DNA of 8,823 bases from Candidatus Uhrbacteria bacterium. Its GTDB lineage: Bacteria > Patescibacteriota > Patescibacteriia > 2-12-FULL-60-25. Positions 1 to 5,919 of the stretch are shown one piece after another. Below the pieces are notes generated by a model. That model did not search any database. It saw only the letters and a program-made list of their open reading frames with translations, and was not told the origin of the DNA. The DNA lies in assembly GCA_903828685.1 (NCBI GenBank), contig CAIKNB010000052.1:1-8823 (forward strand). The letters are read 5' to 3'. Positions within the stretch are counted from its first letter, which is position 1; every line of letters starts with the position of its first letter. A program made the translations under genes and the position numbers.

Positions 1-363
1 CTCATCTACTGGCCGTCGCTCTGCTTCCTCCAACGAGCCTGTAAACGGGCTAGGATCGAGCCAATCGGCTGGCACACGCTTCGACACACGTTCGCCTCGC
101 AGCTCGCGTCCAAAGGCGCTTCCATGCAGGCCATCAAGGATTTGCTCGGCCATTCGACGCTGACCATGACACTTCGCTATGCGCATCTGGCACCGGAAAC
201 ATTGCGCGATACGATCGAGTTGTTGGAACCGCAACAACCATCCAAAGTTTGGGCAACCGGTGGTCAACGCGACATTCCGACGGCTCCGATCAATCTCGAA
301 ACTCTGTTCGCTACGGCGTTCAATCCACCGCTCAACCATACAAAAAAGCCGCAGTCGTCGTGA
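1..363 (+). CDS. Tyrosine recombinase/integrase, C-terminal part (5' end outside window)
   Basis: This is the C-terminal end of a phage-integrase-family tyrosine recombinase, an enzyme that cuts and rejoins DNA through a covalent Tyr-DNA intermediate. The reading frame is open from base 1, so the gene starts left of the window. The visible 120 residues hold the end of the catalytic domain: WHTLRHTFAS (His25 and Arg28 of the visible peptide), LLGHS (His51) and the RYAHL box with the nucleophile Tyr60. The first catalytic Arg would lie off the window. About 60 residues follow the Tyr, longer than the usual short tail, and they have no domain I recognise. The last codons overlap a terminator hairpin. 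The gene converges on tRNA-Ser(GCU), whose 3' end is 21 bases past the stop, an arrangement typical of an integrated element at a tRNA site. XerC/D-type housekeeping recombinases share these motifs, but the tRNA context favours an element integrase. Confidence 0.9.
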   Translation, partial: LIYWPSLCFLQRACKRARIEPIGWHTLRHTFASQLASKGASMQAIKDLLGHSTLTMTLRYAHLAPETLRDTIELLEPQQPSKVWATGGQRDIPTAPINLETLFATAFNPPLNHTKKPQSS

Positions 364-382
364 AACATTCTGCAGCTTTTTT
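342..382. terminator. Bidirectional terminator shared by recombinase and tRNA-Ser(GCU)
   Basis: The left arm AAAAAAGCCGCAG (342-354) and right arm CTGCAGCTTTTTT (370-382) are complementary at 12 of 13 positions, with one C·A mismatch and a 15-nt loop. Read on the plus strand it ends in six T after the recombinase. Read on the minus strand it also ends in six T after tRNA-Ser(GCU). The recombinase stop codon (361-363) lies in the loop, so the end of the coding region doubles as the terminator stem. Confidence 0.75.
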
Positions 383-384
383 GG

Positions 385-475
385 TGGCGGAGAGAGAGGG
401 ATTCGAACCCTCGCGCGGTGTTACCCGCCTAGGAGATTAGCAATCTCCCCCCTTCAGCCTCTTGGGTACCTCTCC
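385..475 (-). tRNA. tRNA-Ser(GCU)
   Basis: A class II tRNA on the minus strand that reads AGC and AGU serine codons. The 5' acceptor strand GGAGAGG pairs with TCTCTCC at the 3' side, with one G-U pair, followed by discriminator G and an encoded CCA (plus-strand TGG at 385-387). The anticodon stem GGAGA/TCTCC encloses loop TTGCTAA with anticodon GCT (plus-strand 439-441). A long variable arm, diagnostic of serine-type tRNAs, precedes the T arm GAGGG-TTCGAAT-CCCTC. Its 3' end faces the recombinase gene, and this segment is a plausible integration target. Confidence 0.96.
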
Positions 476-573
476 AAATTCTCGGCAGTGCCTCGCTCAT
501 AAATCTGTGCCCAAGAGTCTGCCCGGGCTCGGTTTCTCGCCCGTTTAGTCCTGCGCCAGCTTGGACCAAACCA

Positions 574-589
574 TCTTGGGTGCCTCTCC
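574..589 (-). repeat. Near-copy of the tRNA-Ser(GCU) 5' end (possible tRNA relic)
   Basis: Positions 574-589 repeat positions 460-475, the first 16 bases of tRNA-Ser(GCU), with 15 of 16 identities, same orientation and 114 bp apart. On the minus strand it reads GGAGAGGCACCCAAGA, against GGAGAGGTACCCAAGA in the tRNA. Similarity fades after this. The sequence up to the real tRNA has no matching acceptor 3' strand, T arm or anticodon arm, so it is not a second working tRNA. The rest of the spacer 476-711 shows no gene. It may be the remnant of a decayed tRNA-Ser copy or of an integration event, or chance. Confidence 0.4.
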
Positions 590-671
590 TAACTCTGTTT
601 CTGCTGAATTTGCTGGCTAAGATTAACATTTGGCCGAAAAATAGACAAGGCCGCCAAACCGCTCGCAATAA

Positions 672-700
672 TTGACCAAAGACGCAATTTAAGCTAAAGA
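672..700 (+). promoter_or_regulatory. Sigma70-type promoter for the IMPase-family gene
   Basis: TTGACC (672-677, five of six consensus) is followed after exactly 17 bases by TAAAGA (695-700, three of six). Transcription would begin near 707, just before the ribosome binding site at 716-721. The good -35 box, the spacing and the position support it, but the -10 box is weak. Confidence 0.5.
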
Positions 701-729
701 GTAGTCGCACCTTGGAAAGGACGGTAAAG

Positions 730-1623
730 ATGGGTTTCTATTGCGGCAAGTTGAACAGTCATGTCGTGGGTATCGTAATGAAAGAGATGGTCCGTCGGGT
801 CATCGAGGAGATCCGCAGCCAGCGCTTTGTGTTCGAAGCTTCGGCCAAAGAAGGCCACGACGGCGAGATGGACGACGTGGTCACGACAGCGGACAAAGCG
901 GCGCAAGAAATTTACGTCAAATTGATCCGCGAAGGTTTTCCCACTTGCGGCATCGTGGCCGAAGAAGATGATCTGCGCATCGAGTGCACTGACCGGATCG
1001 TGGGTAATATCTACTTCACGGTGGATCCGCTGGACGGAACCAAGGCCTACAAGCGCCGCCAGTCGCATGGCATCGGAACCATGATTTCGCTCGTCCATGA
1101 CCACGAAATCTTAGCCGCCTATGTCGGCGACGTGATGACGCGCGAAATCTACGGCTATCGGCCGGAATCGAATAAAGTGCATCGCATAAGCGAATGCGGC
1201 CACGGCGAGACGCTCCAGATCGAACCAGGCAAGCTGCTTGATGAGCGCGTTCTGATCCGACAACGGCCAGAGGAATATTCCCTCCTGACCCAACGTCTGC
1301 TCGCCCCGCATTTCCGCGGAGGTCTGTGCAATGACCTGGAAATTACCGGAGGAAGCATCGGCATAAGCATGGCACGCCTATGGAAAGGCGAAGTCAGCTT
1401 GGCTGTAATCGGCTCGAACTACGAGACGCCCTGGGACTCGACTCCGATCCATGGCATTTCGGCCAAGCTCGGGTGCATCTTCCTGGAACCTGACGACAAT
1501 GGGAAATCCTATAACGAGGTCACCCCGCCAATCTACGAAAAAGTGACTCCTCGCTCCAAAGAGCTCTTGATCGTACATGCCAGCCGCTGGCCCGAAATCC
1601 AAGCCTGGCAAGCCCGCGCCTAG
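730..1623 (+). CDS. Inositol monophosphatase family phosphatase
   Basis: A Mg2+-dependent phosphatase of the inositol monophosphatase/FBPase/CysQ superfamily, 297 aa, close to the usual family length. The metal-site motifs are visible in order: TTADK (52-56), GIVAEE (74-79, Glu ligand), VDPLDGT (98-104, with Asp99 and Asp102) and PWDSTPIHGISAKLG (234-248, with Asp236). GGSIG (207-211) fits the position of the family's conserved Gly-Ser loop. The start is ATG 730: AAAGGA (716-721) lies 8 bases upstream, whereas a TTG at 712 in the same frame sits over that site. The substrate cannot be told from sequence: inositol phosphate, fructose 1,6-bisphosphate, histidinol phosphate and 3'-phosphoadenosine 5'-phosphate are all handled by members. 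It is transcribed alone, with its own promoter and terminator, between two divergent tRNA-Ser genes. Confidence 0.9.
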   Translation: MGFYCGKLNSHVVGIVMKEMVRRVIEEIRSQRFVFEASAKEGHDGEMDDVVTTADKAAQEIYVKLIREGFPTCGIVAEEDDLRIECTDRIVGNIYFTVDPLDGTKAYKRRQSHGIGTMISLVHDHEILAAYVGDVMTREIYGYRPESNKVHRISECGHGETLQIEPGKLLDERVLIRQRPEEYSLLTQRLLAPHFRGGLCNDLEITGGSIGISMARLWKGEVSLAVIGSNYETPWDSTPIHGISAKLGCIFLEPDDNGKSYNEVTPPIYEKVTPRSKELLIVHASRWPEIQAWQARA

Positions 1624-1640
1624 CGGCAACTCCACATTCT

Positions 1641-1673
1641 GCCTCGCCTTCGAAAGATCGCGAGGCTGTTTTT
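1641..1673 (+). terminator. Rho-independent terminator of the IMPase-family gene
   Basis: GCCTCGC (1641-1647) pairs perfectly with GCGAGGC (1660-1666) around a 12-nt loop and is followed by TGTTTTT (1667-1673). It begins 18 bases after the stop codon. Confidence 0.85.
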
Positions 1674-1678
1674 ATACT
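1673..1678 (+). promoter_or_regulatory. Possible -10 box for tRNA-Ser(UGA)
   Basis: TATACT (1673-1678) matches the -10 consensus at five of six positions and would start transcription near 1685, giving a 5' leader of about 38 nt on the tRNA precursor. The best -35 candidate, TTCGAA (1649-1654, 18-base spacing), is poor and lies in the preceding terminator loop. This is a weak call. Confidence 0.35.
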
Positions 1679-1722
1679 AGGGCTCGACAAATGCAGCATT
1701 CTTAGCTACCATCGAACCGCTT

Positions 1723-1812
<90 letters not shown>

Positions 1813-1816
1813 CGGA

Positions 1817-1844
1817 AAAAGCCCACGCAAGAGCGTGGGCTTTT
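1817..1844 (+). terminator. Terminator of tRNA-Ser(UGA)
   Basis: GCCCACGC (1821-1828) and GCGTGGGC (1833-1840) form a perfect 8-bp stem with a four-base loop. An A run (1817-1820) and T run (1841-1844) flank it and can extend the stem. It starts within a few bases of the tRNA CCA end. Confidence 0.85.
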
Positions 1845-1869
1845 GCGTAACCGCATGGCCACGAGCGAT

Positions 1870-1898
1870 TTGTGTAAGCCCAAAAATATTGGTAAAAT
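1870..1898 (+). promoter_or_regulatory. Promoter placing the transcript start at the SRPBCC start codon
   Basis: TTGTGT (1870-1875, four of six) and TAAAAT (1893-1898, five of six) are separated by exactly 17 bases. Initiation 6-8 bases after the -10 box falls on or next to ATG 1905, and there is no purine-rich ribosome binding site before this ATG. Together these suggest a leaderless mRNA. Confidence 0.5.
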
Positions 1899-1904
1899 TC
1901 GTAC

Positions 1905-2354
1905 ATGAAAGACAAAATCACTCTCCATGCCAAGTGGCTCATCAAGGCTCCTCAAGCGGAGGTGTTTAACATAATGACTGACTTTGAAAAATGGCCTGAA
2001 TATTTTCCGAAAGTTGCGGAATCTATCCGAGTCATAAGGCATGGAGATAATAATCTGGAAATTATCGCGACCGTCAAATCATTCGGCCAAAAGTTTCCGG
2101 TAAAAATGAAAACCCAAATCCTCCCTGGAAAGGGTTACATTTCGGATAATGAAAGCCCAAAATTTGGGACTTCTGGCCATGAAGATTTTTTACTTTCTGA
2201 AAGTCCAGATGGAACTTTGATCGATTACACCTATCAAGTCGCCATCCATAAACGCTGGATCCGTATAGTCGCACAACCATTGATTGGTTGGTTTTCCATG
2301 AAATACTGGCAGAAAGCCGTCATAGATGAACTAAGAAAACGGCTTGAGAAATAA
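1905..2354 (+). CDS. SRPBCC/START-fold (polyketide cyclase/coenzyme Q-binding type) protein
   Basis: A 149-aa protein that I place in the SRPBCC helix-grip superfamily. The N-terminal pattern is typical: a first strand, then IKAPQAEVFNIMTDFEKWPEYFP (13-35), where a helix carries the V-F-x-x-x-T-D-x-x-x-W-P-x-Y-F-P signature, followed by alternating strands. A long C-terminal helix (about 118-149) would close the ligand cavity. Members bind hydrophobic ligands or act in lipid and quinone metabolism, stress response or toxin roles; the ligand here cannot be told. There is no signal peptide or membrane segment, so it is probably cytosolic. The gene stands alone between two terminators and is visibly richer in A+T than its neighbours, with many AAA, ATT and TTT codons, which may reflect recent acquisition. 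The start has no ribosome binding site but fits a leaderless transcript. Confidence 0.8.
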   Translation: MKDKITLHAKWLIKAPQAEVFNIMTDFEKWPEYFPKVAESIRVIRHGDNNLEIIATVKSFGQKFPVKMKTQILPGKGYISDNESPKFGTSGHEDFLLSESPDGTLIDYTYQVAIHKRWIRIVAQPLIGWFSMKYWQKAVIDELRKRLEK

Positions 2355-2414
2355 AATCCCGATGGCGGTCTTTTGATTATTATTACTGCAAATATTTTCA
2401 TTACTATATATATA

Positions 2415-2449
2415 AGCCCCGCTGTTCGCGAACAGCGGGGCTATTTTTA
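2415..2449. terminator. Strong palindromic terminator between convergent genes
   Basis: Positions 2415-2442 form a perfect 28-nt palindrome, AGCCCCGCTGTTCG joined to its reverse complement, folding as a 12-bp stem with a CGCG loop. On the plus strand it is followed by ATTTTTA, a good terminator for the SRPBCC gene. On the minus strand, downstream of the pyrophosphatase gene (stop at 2476), the trailing sequence is AT-rich but has few T in a row, so termination there may be weaker. The flank 2355-2414 is AT-rich and holds no gene. Confidence 0.85.
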
Positions 2450-2475
2450 TAAGAGAAGGATGATGACGAAGCAGC

Positions 2476-4935
2476 CTAGTCGGATTCTTGTCCGTCAGAC
2501 TTAATTCGCATCCCGTAGAATGAACGATACACGAACACCAGCATCACGAGGAAGAATGCCCCCGATAGGCCAAAGCGGACCATGGACGGGATGGTGATGG
2601 CCAACTCCACAGCCAGAAGACCGAACAAGGTGGTGAACTTGATGATCGGGTTCAAAGCGACCGAAGAAGTATCTTTGAAGGGATCACCCACGGTGTCGCC
2701 CACGACGCAGGCCTTGTGCAGTTCTGTGCCCTTTTGCTTGAGCAGAGTCTCGACGATCTTTTTGGCATTGTCCCAGGCACCGCCAGCGTTCGCCATGAAG
2801 ATAGCCTGGTATAGACCGACGATTGCGATTGAGATCAGATAGGCGATGAAGAAGAACGGATGCAGGAAGGCGCAAGCCAATGTTCCGAAGAAGACCGCCA
2901 GGAAGATGTTGAGCATGCCTTTTTGCGCATACTGCGTGCAGATCTCGACGACCTTCTTGGAATCTTTTTCGCTCGCCGGCGGGCTGTTTTTGTCCAGTTT
3001 GATGTTGCACTGGATAAACTCAATAGCGCGGTAGGCACCCGTGGACACAGCCTGAATCGCTGCGCCGGAGAACCAGAAGATCACCGCACCGCCCCAGATC
3101 AAGCCAAACAGGAACAACGGATTGAGAATGGAGAGACCCTTCTCAACATTCTGGTAGGCCGGGGTGTGCTTGAGGACCTGGATGATGGAGAAGATCAGGG
3201 TCGTGGCGCCTACGACGGCTGTACCGATGAGTACCGGCTTAGCCGTAGCCTTGAAGGTATTGCCCGCGCCGTCGTTCTCTTCGAGAAGATCCTTGGCTTT
3301 TTTGAAGTTCGGGATAAAACCAAAGTTCTTCTTGATGTCCTCTTCGATGCCAGGGATGGTCTCGACAGTGGACAGCTCAAAGACTGACTGCGCGTTATCC
3401 GTCACCGGACCGTATGAGTCGACTGCGATCGTGACCGGGCCCATACCCAGGAAGCCAAAGGCGACCAAACCAAAGGCGAAGACTTCCGGGTTATTCATGA
3501 TGGTTTCGAGGCCCAGATTTGATACACCGTAAGCGCCGGCCATCAGGATAATGATCGCCAGGACGAGCCAGAATACAGAGAGGTTGCCTGCCACTAAGCC
3601 GGAGATGATGTTCAGGGAAGCGCCGCCCTTTTTGGATGCTTGTACCACTTCCTTGACATGTCGCGAATTCGTGGAAGTGAAGACCTTAACCAGTTCCGGG
3701 ATGATGGCGCCCGCCAACGTACCGCAGGTGATGATCACGGAAAGCTTCCACCACAACGAAGTATCGCCGCCCACATTCGGAATCAGGACGTAAGACAGCA
3801 GAAAGGTCATCGCGATGGAGACAAAGGAGGTGAGCCACACCAGATTGGTGAGCGGAGCCTCGAAGTCGAAGTGATCCGCTGAACCGTAGCGGACTTTGGT
3901 GATGATGCAGTTGATGCCGTAGGAGAGCGCGCTTGTGACAATCATGCCCACGCGCATCACGAAGATCCAAACGAGCATCTGAACTTGAAGCATTTCCTTG
4001 TCCGGGCCGCCGAGCATGGCCAACAGAATGAAGGTAATCAGGGCCACGCCGGTAACGCCGTAGGTCTCGAAGCCGTCAGCCGTGGGGCCGACAGAGTCTC
4101 CAGCGTTGTCGCCGGTACAGTCTGCGATGACCCCCGGATTCTTTGCGTCATCTTCTCCGAGGTCGAAGATGATCTTCATCATGTCAGCGCCGACATCGGC
4201 AATCTTGGTGAAGATGCCGCCGGCAATGCGCAGCACGGCTGCGCCTAGCGACTCGCCGATAGCGAAGCCGATGAAACAGGCACCAGCCAGCGAGCCGGGA
4301 ATGACCAGCATGATGAAGAGCATGATGATCAATTCAATCGAGATCAATAGCATACCGATAGAAATACCGGAACGCATCGGGATGGCAGAGACGGGCTGAG
4401 CGCGACCTTCCAACGAGGCGAAAGCCGTACGAGAGTTGGCATAGGTATTGATACGCATGCCAAACCAGGCCACGGCGTATGAACCGAGAACGCCCACGAT
4501 CGAGAAGGCTATGATGATAGCAACCCGCAAAACCGTCGAGATATCTTCGCCACCCTTAACATGATGGCCGGACAAGAAGCCGAAGTACACCACCATGATA
4601 GTGGCGATGGGGATCCACAGGATAGCCAAGAACTTGCCTTGGGTAATCATGTAAGTCTTACAGGTTTTGTAGATCAGCTCACTGACGTCCTTCATGGACT
4701 TGTGCACGGGCAGAGCGCGGATACTGCGAAAGTGGTGGAGACCGAAGCCGATGCCCGCTAGGCAAATCGCAAAGCCGATCCACAACAATAATCCGCAGGA
4801 TATCCCAAGACCAGGCAGAGGCCGGTAAAGGTTGGGCAACACCAAATCGGAATCGTCAGCTAAAGCCGGCGTAGCCGTGGCCATCATGATGATGAACGTT
4901 ACAAGAGCAGAGAGGATGAAGAAGAGACGTCGCAT
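2476..4935 (-). CDS. hppA: Membrane-bound ion-pumping pyrophosphatase, predicted K+-independent H+ type
   Basis: An integral membrane enzyme that couples pyrophosphate hydrolysis to ion export; 819 aa. ATG 4935 is chosen because AAGGAG (4943-4948) lies 7 bases upstream; an in-frame ATG at 4962 sits in a hairpin and has no such site. Residues 1-26 look like a signal peptide ending in ALA. Catalytic motifs are all present: GGIFTKIADVGAD (239-251), EDDAKNP (261-267), GDNAGD (275-280), FETYGVT (289-295), DSYGPVTDNA (506-515), NAGGAWDNAKK (716-726) and GDTVGDPFKDT (746-756). Lys562 in GNTFKAT is the residue that, in the family, removes K+ dependence. The loop before it is longer than in canonical enzymes, and GDNAGDSVGPTADGFET differs from the usual GDNVGDCAGMAADLFET, as in the divergent K+-independent H+-pumping group. 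The transported ion is inferred. The gene appears to be its own transcription unit. Confidence 0.95.
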   Translation of the reverse strand: MRRLFFILSALVTFIIMMATATPALADDSDLVLPNLYRPLPGLGISCGLLLWIGFAICLAGIGFGLHHFRSIRALPVHKSMKDVSELIYKTCKTYMITQGKFLAILWIPIATIMVVYFGFLSGHHVKGGEDISTVLRVAIIIAFSIVGVLGSYAVAWFGMRINTYANSRTAFASLEGRAQPVSAIPMRSGISIGMLLISIELIIMLFIMLVIPGSLAGACFIGFAIGESLGAAVLRIAGGIFTKIADVGADMMKIIFDLGEDDAKNPGVIADCTGDNAGDSVGPTADGFETYGVTGVALITFILLAMLGGPDKEMLQVQMLVWIFVMRVGMIVTSALSYGINCIITKVRYGSADHFDFEAPLTNLVWLTSFVSIAMTFLLSYVLIPNVGGDTSLWWKLSVIITCGTLAGAIIPELVKVFTSTNSRHVKEVVQASKKGGASLNIISGLVAGNLSVFWLVLAIIILMAGAYGVSNLGLETIMNNPEVFAFGLVAFGFLGMGPVTIAVDSYGPVTDNAQSVFELSTVETIPGIEEDIKKNFGFIPNFKKAKDLLEENDGAGNTFKATAKPVLIGTAVVGATTLIFSIIQVLKHTPAYQNVEKGLSILNPLFLFGLIWGGAVIFWFSGAAIQAVSTGAYRAIEFIQCNIKLDKNSPPASEKDSKKVVEICTQYAQKGMLNIFLAVFFGTLACAFLHPFFFIAYLISIAIVGLYQAIFMANAGGAWDNAKKIVETLLKQKGTELHKACVVGDTVGDPFKDTSSVALNPIIKFTTLFGLLAVELAITIPSMVRFGLSGAFFLVMLVFVYRSFYGMRIKSDGQESD

Positions 4936-4942
4936 GATCAGA

Positions 4943-4948
4943 CTCCTT
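4943..4948 (-). promoter_or_regulatory. Ribosome binding site that sets the pyrophosphatase start
   Basis: AAGGAG on the minus strand lies 7 bases before ATG 4935. This favours the 819-residue product over the 828-residue one that would start at 4962. The shorter form also begins directly with a normal Met-Arg-Arg signal peptide. Confidence 0.8.
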
Positions 4949-4955
4949 GGATTGT

Positions 4956-4984
4956 CCCGCATTTAGCGGGAGGCGGGTTACCGC
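4956..4984 (-). promoter_or_regulatory. Hairpin-forming leader of the pyrophosphatase mRNA
   Basis: Just upstream of the ribosome binding site, CCCGC (4956-4960) and GCGGG (4966-4970) form a 5-bp stem, and GCGG (4973-4976) with CCGC (4981-4984) forms another. The GCGGG motif is duplicated (4966-4970 and 4973-4977), so CCCGC could pair with either copy, giving two exclusive folds. No known riboswitch consensus is recognised. A regulatory role is only a possibility. Confidence 0.3.
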
Positions 4985-5031
4985 AGTTTTGTTCTGAGGA
5001 AGAGAGCTTGAATTGTAAGGTTCGCCCCGTG

Positions 5032-5060
5032 ATATTGAAGAAAAAACTCTGTTCTGTCAA
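5032..5060 (-). promoter_or_regulatory. Promoter of the pyrophosphatase gene
   Basis: On the minus strand a perfect TTGACA (5055-5060) is followed after 17 bases by CAATAT (5032-5037; three of six). Transcription would start near 5025, giving a leader of about 90 nt. It lies between the ComF stop and the pyrophosphatase start, so the pyrophosphatase can be expressed independently of comF. Confidence 0.55.
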
Positions 5061-5119
5061 GAATTGTCCCCATGATCTACCGCCTTGATCCACTTCCTTA
5101 ATCTTATACTCGCCTTAAT

Positions 5120-5138
5120 TAAAAAGCTCGTCTTTTTA
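5120..5138 (-). terminator. Weak hairpin after the comF stop
   Basis: On the minus strand AAAAAG and CTTTTT pair around ACGAG immediately after the TGA stop, extended by one T-A pair, and the right arm supplies a T run. The stem is almost all A-T, so termination is likely partial. Confidence 0.35.
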
Positions 5139-5837
5139 TCAAGTTCCTATGGCCAAAGTAAATCCATAGACCTTTCTGACGCCGGATTCGCGCAAAACGC
5201 GCGCCGCTTCGGCCATGGTAGCGCCCGTAGTGAACACGTCATCCACTAAAATGACGGCAGACGGGATGCAGTCAGCCTGCTTGAAGCTGAATGTGCCAGC
5301 CACATTGGAGCGGCGCAAAGCATCTTGCGAGAGCTTGGCCTGCGGCATGAGGCTGTTGCTGCGTAAAAGCAGATCCGCAGGACGCGACCAAGGAACAACC
5401 TTGTCGCGCAGCAGCCTGCAGAGCAGTTCGGCCTGATCGAATCCCCTTTCGCGGATGCTCCTGGGTGCGCCGCATAACGGCTGGATAACCAAATCGTTCT
5501 CCCCTGCCCAGGGCCAAGGGTCGAGGCGCGCGTCACGCCAGTTGCGCAGATATTCTCCGATATCTTCCATGACTTTTGTCGCGCCCCGATATTTCAAAGC
5601 GTGCAGCGCGGCGCGCAGCCGCGGATCATGGTAAAAACCCGCAGCCGCTAGACCGTCAAAACCCAGCTTGACTTCGCACGCATGCACAGCTTTGAGGCTG
5701 CCGCAATCCGCACATAAGTTGCGCTTGATGATCTCGCTGGCGGCACGGCAGTCTGCGCACCACCAGCGGCCATAGCGTTTGCACACCACGCAGCGCGCCG
5801 GAAACAGCTCTTCATACACCAGCGAATAGAATCCCAT
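5139..5837 (-). CDS. comF: ComF family phosphoribosyltransferase-like protein
   Basis: A 232-aa ComF/GntX family protein of normal length. In naturally competent bacteria ComF is a cytosolic factor needed for handling incoming DNA; its exact reaction is not established. The N-terminal part carries a zinc-binding region: CVVC (16-19) with CADC (27-30), then CADC (42-45) with HAC (52-54). The conserved LKYRG (81-85), RERGFDQAELL (129-139) and RRSNVAGTFSF (175-185) follow. The phosphoribosyltransferase PRPP loop VILVDDVFTTGATM (195-208) is intact, with both acidic residues. The start at ATG 5837 lies very close after a GGTGGAG stretch, a poorly spaced ribosome binding site. It lies downstream of the secretion-like operon in the same direction, behind a hairpin, and upstream of the pyrophosphatase. 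The competence role is known for the family but not shown here. Confidence 0.93.
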   Translation of the reverse strand: MGFYSLVYEELFPARCVVCKRYGRWWCADCRAASEIIKRNLCADCGSLKAVHACEVKLGFDGLAAAGFYHDPRLRAALHALKYRGATKVMEDIGEYLRNWRDARLDPWPWAGENDLVIQPLCGAPRSIRERGFDQAELLCRLLRDKVVPWSRPADLLLRSNSLMPQAKLSQDALRRSNVAGTFSFKQADCIPSAVILVDDVFTTGATMAEAARVLRESGVRKVYGFTLAIGT

Positions 5838-5869
5838 ACTCCACCGCTATCAAACCTCGAACATAATTA

Positions 5870-5897
5870 CAAGAGGCGCGAGCTGTCGCGCCTCTTG
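5870..5897 (-). terminator. Perfect 12-bp hairpin closing the secretion-like operon
   Basis: CAAGAGGCGCGA (5870-5881) and TCGCGCCTCTTG (5886-5897) pair perfectly around a four-base loop. It lies 22 bases after the stop of the 214-aa gene. On the minus strand it is followed by TAATTATGTT, AT-rich but without an unbroken T run, so termination may be incomplete and allow some read-through into comF. Confidence 0.65.
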
Positions 5898-5919
5898 AAT
5901 CAATCTTTGGATTTGAACT

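Noticed and set aside
476..600. A second complete tRNA-Ser on the minus strand starting at about 589
   Set aside because: Only the first 16 bases match. There is no 3' acceptor strand, no TTCGAAT loop and no fitting anticodon arm.
429..710. Open frame of 93 codons on the minus strand
   Set aside because: It runs through the tRNA-Ser(GCU) gene and its near-copy; the peptide simply translates tRNA sequence and shows no domain.
712..729. TTG at 712 as the start of the IMPase-family gene
   Set aside because: The TTG directly adjoins the ribosome binding site used by ATG 730, and the six extra residues have no family support.
694..1104. 136-codon open frame on the minus strand
   Set aside because: It is antisense to the IMPase-family gene, including its metal-binding motif; a shadow frame.
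2860..3387. 175-codon open frame on the plus strand
   Set aside because: It is antisense to the pyrophosphatase gene, across conserved coding sequence; a shadow frame.
4936..4962. Upstream ATG at 4962 as the pyrophosphatase start
   Set aside because: No ribosome binding site, and it lies in a hairpin loop. ATG 4935 has AAGGAG at good spacing and begins a normal signal peptide.
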